Of a DNA stretch of 5,163 bases, positions 1 through 5,163 are shown in pieces. The stretch comes from an uncultured Planctomycetota bacterium (GTDB taxonomy: Bacteria; Planctomycetota; Planctomycetia; Pirellulales; UBA1268), in NCBI GenBank assembly GCA_905477565.1, contig CAJQGO010000198.1, forward strand, positions 1-5,163, written 5' to 3'. Made by a program: the position numbers and the translations under genes. The notes under the pieces are model-generated. The model worked only from the letters and a program-made list of their open reading frames with translations, was not told the DNA's origin and made no database searches. How positions within the stretch are numbered: position 1 is the stretch's first letter; every line of letters starts with the position of its first letter.

Positions 1-1
1 A

Positions 2-1333
2 GATGTCGGTCCACCAACGCGGGTCTTGGTAGCTTCTCCAGAACCAGTTGGAACAACAGGTCTTATTTTTGTCGAAGCCGTTGCGCCCTTTCCTCTTGTG
101 AGTGCTGGACGCAGTAAGTTTATTGTGACACTGGACTCATATGATCATTTAGAGAAGGCATCATGGTCTGATTTTCGCAGTATTGTTCTGATTGATCCAC
201 CACCGCTACCTCCGCGTACATGGGAAATGCTGCATCAGTGGATCAGTAAGGGAGGTGGGCTTGTTGTATGGCTGGGGCCCTCAGCTGGCAGGCCGATCGA
301 GTTTAGTTCAGTTGAGAGTGAATCTGTTCTTGGTGGTCAAATCAAACGAGTGTGGCGGTCTCCAGACCGGTCAAATTACATTGCTCCTTCCTCACTCGAT
401 CATCCTGTTCTATCGGCCTTTCGTCGCGTCGGGGATTCGGTACCATGGCAGGATTTCCCGGTGTTTCGTCACTGGGAGTTTCAGCCAACTTCTGAAAATG
501 ATGATCCGCAGTCGTCACCCGCGCTATCTCTTGCCAGTTACCGCAACGGGTTGCCAGCACTTTTTGAGCGGATTCTTGGCAAGGGGAGAGTTGTGATCGT
601 CACGACACCAATCTCTCAGGCAGCAGATGATCCGCAAGCGTGGAATCAACTTGCCACTGGGTTTGAGCCGTGGCCGTTTATGATGCTTGCAAATGAGATT
701 CTGGACTACGTCGTGGAAACTCCAGATTCTCTAAATATCAAGTCAGGCGAAGTTGCGAGGCTTCGTCTTCAGCGGCATGATTTGCCAACGGCTACAGTCC
801 GCACACCGCTCGGGGACACGTTTCCAGTCGCTATTGATCAGAATCAAGGAGCCATCGCCGTGTCCGCGACTCGGCAACCAGGTAATTACCGAATTCGCTC
901 TGGAGGTAATATGGGCGGATTCGTCAAAGGATTCAGTGCACGTTTACCTAAGTCAGCAACTGATTTTTCACGACTGAAAGATGATGAAATACCGCTCATG
1001 CTTGGTGCCGATCGTCGTATTGTACTCGACACCGAAAGCCTTGATCGTGATGTTATGAATTACCGGGTGGGAGCAGAATTATCTGGGTGGATTCTTTTAT
1101 TAGCGGCAGTGTTGCTTGCTCTGGATTGGTGGATATCGAATAGGTTTTACGCGCCTCGTGAAGGGGCAGAACCCGAAGCAGGCGCAGCAGAGATATTCGC
1201 AGAGAGTGTTCAAGCAGATGGAGACGCTGGAGCAATCACGCCTCCTCCAGTTCCATCACCGAGAGCTAAAGAAGCAAGCATTCCGCCTCCGCTTCCTGTA
1301 GGGATTGGTTCCGAGACGGAGCATTCATCATGA
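2..1333 (+). CDS. BatA-like membrane protein, C-terminal part (5' partial)
   Basis: The frame is open from the first bases, so the gene starts upstream; a TTG at 26 lies inside the frame and has no ribosome site in front of it, so it is not taken as the start. The visible 443 residues contain: an alpha/beta GATase1-like fold (about 1-240) with a hydrophobic strand and glycine turn at 79-93 (GGGLVVWLGP) and the GKGRVVIVTTPIS strand at 193-205; a small beta-rich Ig-like segment (about 244-299); one membrane helix (about 361-379, ending DWWISNRFY); and a 64-residue tail, first acidic and then proline-rich (PPPVPSP, IPPPLPVG). This order matches the C-terminal half of planctomycete BatA proteins, whose N-terminal double membrane helix and vWA domain would lie off the window. 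No cysteine occurs in the visible part, so an active amidotransferase is unlikely. It overlaps the next gene by four bases. The precise function is unknown; an envelope scaffold is inferred. Confidence 0.8.
   Translation, partial: DVGPPTRVLVASPEPVGTTGLIFVEAVAPFPLVSAGRSKFIVTLDSYDHLEKASWSDFRSIVLIDPPPLPPRTWEMLHQWISKGGGLVVWLGPSAGRPIEFSSVESESVLGGQIKRVWRSPDRSNYIAPSSLDHPVLSAFRRVGDSVPWQDFPVFRHWEFQPTSENDDPQSSPALSLASYRNGLPALFERILGKGRVVIVTTPISQAADDPQAWNQLATGFEPWPFMMLANEILDYVVETPDSLNIKSGEVARLRLQRHDLPTATVRTPLGDTFPVAIDQNQGAIAVSATRQPGNYRIRSGGNMGGFVKGFSARLPKSATDFSRLKDDEIPLMLGADRRIVLDTESLDRDVMNYRVGAELSGWILLLAAVLLALDWWISNRFYAPREGAEPEAGAAEIFAESVQADGDAGAITPPPVPSPRAKEASIPPPLPVGIGSETEHSS
1318..1321 (+). promoter_or_regulatory. 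Ribosome binding site of the vWA/GATase-like gene
   Basis: GGAG lies 8 bases before the ATG at 1330. A second in-frame ATG at 1336 would be 14 bases away, so the first ATG is preferred. The site is inside the end of the upstream gene and the start overlaps its stop (ATGA, 1330-1333), which suggests translational coupling. Confidence 0.6.
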
Positions 1334-3612
1334 TTATGAATGGTCTATTTATTACAACATCAATTCATTTTGACCCAACAGGTACATGGCTGGGTATCAC
1401 ATCATTGATTGTTGCCTTTGCCTGCCTCTTGTTTGTTTTGGCTCCTGATAGGAGTCGTCTGTCACGAGGTCGACGACTGGTGCTGATTCTATTACGAACA
1501 AGTGCATTCTTAGTGCTTCTCTTCTGCCTGATGAAGCCAAGTTTGGTTTCAACAAGACGACTCCAGCAGCCCACGTCTGTGCTCGTGTTAGCAGATTCAT
1601 CTGAAAGTATGAATGTGGCAGATAGTCCAAATGGGAAGACGCGATGGGAGTATCTTAGGGCCACACTTCGATCTGCCATGGAGTCCACGAAAAAAGAAAT
1701 TGTGAATGAAAGCATGCTCGTTCGGACATGGTTTTTTGATCGTGAAGCAAGAGAGGCTGCTTTAGACACCCAGACGTTTGATATTGGTGAATGGAAACGA
1801 CTTCCGTCTTCTGAGGAGACAGCAATTGGTTCGGCAATGGAATCAGCTGTGCGTTCCATAGGTGAACAGCCGCTGAGCGCGGTTGTTTTGCTTAGCGATG
1901 GGGGGCAACACGCCTACCCGCCGAATGATTTACCACCTCAGGCGGAGTCACGTCGTTTGGGGGAACGGGGTGTTCCGCTTTGGGCAATTACATACGGCCA
2001 GTCCCGAGGAGCTGCGCAGGCAAGAGATGCGTCAGTCGTAAGCTTAACAACACCCGATAAAGTCTTTCTCGGAAATACAGTTGAAGTTATCGGCCGAGTA
2101 CGATTAGAGGGCCTTTCTGACCGTGAAGTGACCGTGCGATTGTTGGTTGAACAGGCGGATGGTGAGCTAGCTGAGGTTGCGAGACGTGGAATCAAGCCCA
2201 CCAAAAGCACAACAGAAGAATCAGTCCGTTTTGACTGGGCGGCTGATTCATTAGGTGAACGAAAAATTGTGCTAGCGATCGACTCGGTAGCGGGTGAAAT
2301 TGTTCTCACGAATAATATCGTCTCAACCTTCGTTGAAGTGATCGATGGAGGCCTGCGAGTCCTGTATCTCGAGGGAAGTCCGCGTGTAGAGCAAAGATTT
2401 CTGCGTCGAGCGCTATCTAGTAGTCCTGACATACAGATAGATTTCCAGTGGATCGATTCTGTTCATAGAAATCGTTGGCCGATTAGTCTTGAGCAAGAGT
2501 TATCCCGAGATTACAAGGTCTTTCTCATAGGTGATCTTGATGTGGATGCCATACGCCCGAAAGATATCGAGAAGATTCGGCTTCTTGTGGAGAATGGAGC
2601 GAGCATTGGATTTCTGGGAGGTCTTCATTCTTTTGAAGCTGGCGGGTGGGGAAGTTCATCGCTGGGAAGATTGCTACCCTATGCTCGGGATCCTCTTTCT
2701 CGCCAACGCTTTGATGAGCCCATTCGAAAAGATCTCCATGTAAGGGGGCCTATCACGATCATTCCGGATGAACAATTTGGCGGCGTTTCTATTCTACGCC
2801 TTGGTCAAACCAGGGATGATTCAGATGAAGTCTGGCAAGGTTTGCCAGCATTAGATGGAGCAAATCGCTTGCCTCGACTTTTGCCTGTTGCAAAAACATT
2901 AGCTGCCACAGAGGCGGGCCTTCCACTTTTAGTAGCCCGTGAATATGGTTTGGGTCGAGTGCTCGTCTTTGCAGTGGACTCTACATGGAGATGGGCGATG
3001 CAGGGAGCTGCAGGATCATACAAACGATTTTGGCGACAATTTGTTCTCTGGTTGGCACGCCGAGATGACTTTGATGGGGAACGGCTCTGGTTAAAACTTG
3101 CACGCCGTCGAATCTCTGTAGGAAGTCCATTAGTTTTCGATGCCGGTCTAACACTTCCTGATGGAACACTTGTTCAAGGTAGTTCTCTATCCGCTACCGT
3201 TATTGATCCAGTAGGAAGTTCACGATATGTCCGTCTTTCAAAAAATAGTGAATCTTTTTCAGGAACAATAGCGGGGTGTACCGAACCAGGAGACTGGCGA
3301 GTGGTCGTTAAAGCAGATGATCAGGGGGGAGAGACTGCTGCGAGATTTGTTGTGTATAGACAAAATTTGGAGCTTGCAAATCCGCGTGCCAACACACTTC
3401 TTATGCAGCAGATTGCTAGTGCGACTGACGGAGGAGTCAGGCTTCCAGAGGAACTCCCCGGCATTTTCAAAGAAATCGGTCAAACTCCACCAGTCTTTAC
3501 GACTAGTGAAGACTGGTCAGCATCACTTTGGGATAATTGGATCATCATTTTGATGTTCGCGGGTTGCCTTTGCACGGAGTGGTTTTTTCGCAAGCGGTGG
3601 GGGCTTGTTTGA
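1330..3612 (+). CDS. Membrane-anchored vWA protein with GATase1-like domain
   Basis: A complete 760-residue protein. Two membrane helices (about 20-39 and 50-70) flank a loop with five arginines. A vWA domain follows (about 82-225) with a full MIDAS metal site: DSSES (D89, S91, S93), T164 in ETAIGSAM, and D190 in LLSDGG. A beta-rich Ig-like segment (about 235-336) leads to a GATase1-like domain (about 342-580) carrying the strands LRVLYLEGS, YKVFLIGD and SIGFLGGLHSF, then a second beta-rich segment (about 594-676) and a C-terminal helix (about 735-753) followed by RKRW. The arginine-rich loop and basic C-terminus point to the cytoplasm, which puts about 660 residues outside the membrane. There is no cysteine between residues 67 and 649, so the GATase-like domain lacks a catalytic nucleophile and probably binds rather than catalyses. 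Such proteins are often annotated as hypothetical, vWA or glutamine amidotransferase proteins in planctomycetes. Its role is unproven; an envelope complex with the upstream BatA-like partner is inferred from the overlap and shared domain order. Confidence 0.88.
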   Translation: MIMNGLFITTSIHFDPTGTWLGITSLIVAFACLLFVLAPDRSRLSRGRRLVLILLRTSAFLVLLFCLMKPSLVSTRRLQQPTSVLVLADSSESMNVADSPNGKTRWEYLRATLRSAMESTKKEIVNESMLVRTWFFDREAREAALDTQTFDIGEWKRLPSSEETAIGSAMESAVRSIGEQPLSAVVLLSDGGQHAYPPNDLPPQAESRRLGERGVPLWAITYGQSRGAAQARDASVVSLTTPDKVFLGNTVEVIGRVRLEGLSDREVTVRLLVEQADGELAEVARRGIKPTKSTTEESVRFDWAADSLGERKIVLAIDSVAGEIVLTNNIVSTFVEVIDGGLRVLYLEGSPRVEQRFLRRALSSSPDIQIDFQWIDSVHRNRWPISLEQELSRDYKVFLIGDLDVDAIRPKDIEKIRLLVENGASIGFLGGLHSFEAGGWGSSSLGRLLPYARDPLSRQRFDEPIRKDLHVRGPITIIPDEQFGGVSILRLGQTRDDSDEVWQGLPALDGANRLPRLLPVAKTLAATEAGLPLLVAREYGLGRVLVFAVDSTWRWAMQGAAGSYKRFWRQFVLWLARRDDFDGERLWLKLARRRISVGSPLVFDAGLTLPDGTLVQGSSLSATVIDPVGSSRYVRLSKNSESFSGTIAGCTEPGDWRVVVKADDQGGETAARFVVYRQNLELANPRANTLLMQQIASATDGGVRLPEELPGIFKEIGQTPPVFTTSEDWSASLWDNWIIILMFAGCLCTEWFFRKRWGLV

Positions 3613-3731
3613 TATGGCCCTGTCAGGTTTGGCTCAAAATCCTTATTAAGCAGGCGTTTTTCACCCAGGCAATGCTTCGATACGCGTGCTTTTCATATTT
3701 GGTTTCCAGGTCAGTCTTGCTACGGTCTGAG

Positions 3732-3760
3732 CTGAACCACTTTTGTCGTGGAGATATAAA
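3732..3760 (+). promoter_or_regulatory. Weak candidate sigma-70-type promoter before the kinase gene
   Basis: TATAAA at 3755-3760 matches five of six bases of the -10 consensus. It is preceded at exactly 17 bases by CTGAAC (3732-3737), which matches the -35 consensus at only three of six positions. Transcription would begin near 3767, leaving a short leader with the Shine-Dalgarno site intact. The weak -35 and the AT-rich setting mean this could be chance; readthrough from the upstream genes is the alternative. Confidence 0.22.
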
Positions 3761-3768
3761 AGCTTTTA
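3757..3768. repeat. 12-base perfect palindrome upstream of the kinase gene
   Basis: TAAAAGCTTTTA reads the same on both strands. It overlaps the candidate -10 box and ends four bases before the Shine-Dalgarno sequence. It has no loop and no following T-run, so it is not a terminator. It could be a small operator or chance in an AT-rich patch. Confidence 0.4.
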
Positions 3769-3772
3769 GGCT

Positions 3773-3778
3773 AGGAGG
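3773..3778 (+). promoter_or_regulatory. Strong Shine-Dalgarno site fixing a TTG start
   Basis: AGGAGG lies six bases before the TTG at 3785. An in-frame TAG at 3767-3769 closes the frame just upstream and there is no ATG or GTG between that stop and the TTG. The site therefore decides the start of the kinase gene, which then begins with a basic segment directly before the first membrane helix, as expected. Confidence 0.8.
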
Positions 3779-3784
3779 TCGGCT

Positions 3785-5163
3785 TTGCAAAAGCGACGAC
3801 CAATTCGTAACAAGCTGCTTGTGGTTGGGCTACTTGTTGGCTTCACAGTAACACTCCTATCAGCGAGCAGCTTTCTTGGAGTGTATTCATATAGAAGGTT
3901 AGTGAAAGCACTGAGTAGCCGAGCGAGTGAGTTGCCCCAAGCAAGCCGTCTGGCATCACGAGTCGGGCAATTGCGACTTTCACATTCGCGTGCAATGGCT
4001 GCTGTTGATCTGGGCCTCTGGGCAGAGACATCAAAACAAAATGAACCACGGATCGATCTGCTTGAATCTGGAGAGCCAGATTTTCAAGAGCGGGAGAATA
4101 AAACAACCATTGAGTCACGTGTCGTTCGTGAAGAGATGCAACTTGCAACGACATCCGACAGTTCGTTTCTTCAACAAATTTCTGAGACTGGTGCCGCCTT
4201 GCAGGATTATTGTCAAGAGCTTACTGCAGGTGAGTTAGATGAGCAGCCTTTTGGAGATCGTAGTCACGAGAGAGACATAGCACGCAGAATAGCGTCTGAG
4301 CTTAAAACCATATGGCAGTTGGCCCAGGAGGCAGTCACATCGAAAGAGCGGGTGTCCGAGCAACAGTTATCAGACCTCGTCGATGAACAGTTGGTAAAAC
4401 TGACAGCTATTGGATCTCACCTCGATACGCTCGCGGTTTTGTCAGCAAAATTACCAACTTTTTTACAGTCCCGTATGCACGATTTGGCACACGAGGTGCG
4501 CGGTCGTTACCGCACACTTATTATTACGACGTGGGCAGCTGCGCTTGCTGCCGTACTCTTGCTTGTTGGGTTAGGGGTACTCACATACTCATGGGTATTT
4601 CGTCCATTGCGACATCTTGGTCATGGTTCACGAAGAATAGCAGGTGGTGATTTTGGCTACCGTATCCATCTTGATACGTGTGATGAAATGGCTGAGTTAG
4701 GGCAGGCGCTCAATGACATGACGACTCGTTTTCAAGAAATCAGAGATGATCTTGATCATCAGGTTCAATTAAGAACAAAGGAAGTGATCCGAAGCGAACA
4801 GTTGGCGAGTGTCGGTTTTCTGGCAGCCGGAGTCGCTCATGAAATAAATAACCCACTGGCATCTATTGCAATGTGTGCGGAGTCGCTTGAATCACGTATT
4901 GGTAACGATGTTGACGCAGTTGCTTCACGGTACATTCAGCTTATTCAAAGCGAAGCCTTTCGGTGTAAAGGAATCACGGAAAAACTGCTTGATTTTTCTC
5001 GTGTGGGAGAAGTTCGAAGGCAGGCGACTGCCCTTGGTGCGCTGACGCATGACGTAGTTGATATGTTGCGTCATGTAGGAAGGTTTGCTCAGAAAACTGT
5101 AACGATTTGTACTGGGCCGGATGTCCTTGTCATGGCCAATCCACAAGAAATGAAGCAAGTAGT
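3785..5163 (+). CDS. HAMP-domain sensor histidine kinase (3' partial)
   Basis: The frame runs from TTG to the window end without a stop (459 complete codons). The basic N-terminus (QKRRPIRNK) leads into a membrane helix (about 11-34), a mostly helical extracytoplasmic region of about 210 residues (35-245) with no PAS or other domain I recognise, a second membrane helix (about 246-270), a HAMP linker (about 271-323; RPLRHL with P274, and DEMAEL with E301), a short coiled segment, and the HisKA dimerisation domain. The H-box GVAHEINNPLAS carries the phosphoacceptor H352 (codon 4838-4840), and LLDFSRVGE follows at 401-409. The window ends at ANPQEMKQV, the lead-in to the N-box, so the HATPase domain is missing only because of the cut. 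The protein should autophosphorylate and pass phosphate to a response regulator that is not visible, probably encoded downstream. It follows the vWA gene on the same strand after 172 bases. The ligand is unknown. Confidence 0.92.
   Translation, partial: MQKRRPIRNKLLVVGLLVGFTVTLLSASSFLGVYSYRRLVKALSSRASELPQASRLASRVGQLRLSHSRAMAAVDLGLWAETSKQNEPRIDLLESGEPDFQERENKTTIESRVVREEMQLATTSDSSFLQQISETGAALQDYCQELTAGELDEQPFGDRSHERDIARRIASELKTIWQLAQEAVTSKERVSEQQLSDLVDEQLVKLTAIGSHLDTLAVLSAKLPTFLQSRMHDLAHEVRGRYRTLIITTWAAALAAVLLLVGLGVLTYSWVFRPLRHLGHGSRRIAGGDFGYRIHLDTCDEMAELGQALNDMTTRFQEIRDDLDHQVQLRTKEVIRSEQLASVGFLAAGVAHEINNPLASIAMCAESLESRIGNDVDAVASRYIQLIQSEAFRCKGITEKLLDFSRVGEVRRQATALGALTHDVVDMLRHVGRFAQKTVTICTGPDVLVMANPQEMKQV

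Noticed and set aside
26..28. TTG as the start of the first gene
   Set aside because: The frame stays open to the window edge, no Shine-Dalgarno site precedes it, and a start here would leave a protein lacking the N-terminal domains of its family.
3614..3649. Short ATG frame of 11 residues just after the vWA gene stop
   Set aside because: There is no convincing ribosome site and it is too short to support as a gene; it is probably chance.
3621..3659. Possible terminator after the vWA gene (AGGTTT...AAATCCT, then a T-run)
   Set aside because: The stem is short, has a bulge and is AT-rich, and the T-run does not directly follow it.
3537..3851. 104-codon open frame spanning the end of the vWA gene, the gap and the kinase start
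   Set aside because: It overlaps two well-supported genes in another frame, its predicted protein resembles nothing, and the kinase frame has a strong ribosome site.
3843..4154. Minus-strand open frame inside the kinase gene
   Set aside because: It is antisense to a clear membrane and sensor-coding region and has no recognisable protein features. The same holds for the other minus-strand frames across the window.

Overview
The window is a densely coded, single-strand stretch that looks like part of a planctomycete chromosome, most like the Pirellulales. Three things suggest this. The first two genes encode large membrane-anchored proteins of the BatA / von Willebrand A (vWA) / glutamine-amidotransferase-like type that are common in that phylum. 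The third gene is a HAMP histidine kinase whose H-box region resembles planctomycete kinases I remember. Base composition is moderate and a TTG start is used. The assignment rests on protein style, not on a database search.

Layout, all on the + strand: (1) 2-1333 is the 3' part of a BatA-like gene whose start and probable vWA domain lie upstream of the window. (2) 1330-3612 is a complete 760-residue gene, overlapping the first by the ATGA motif. It encodes two N-terminal membrane helices, a vWA domain with an intact metal site, a beta-rich Ig-like segment, a cysteine-free GATase1-like domain, a second beta-rich segment and a C-terminal membrane helix. (3) A 172-base gap holds a weak promoter candidate, a 12-base perfect palindrome and a strong Shine-Dalgarno sequence. 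(4) 3785-5163 is a sensor histidine kinase starting at TTG and cut by the window end just before its ATP-binding domain.

Genes 1 and 2 are probably translationally coupled and made together as partners. They share a similar tail (GATase-like fold, beta domain, membrane helix), and charge distribution places most of both proteins outside the cytoplasmic membrane. The kinase also has a large extracytoplasmic sensor region of about 210 residues. A working idea, purely inferred, is that the vWA/BatA pair forms an envelope complex, often encoded beside a MoxR ATPase and a DUF58 protein, and that the kinase senses or controls a related envelope state. No RNA genes, mobile elements, CRISPR arrays or clear terminators were seen.
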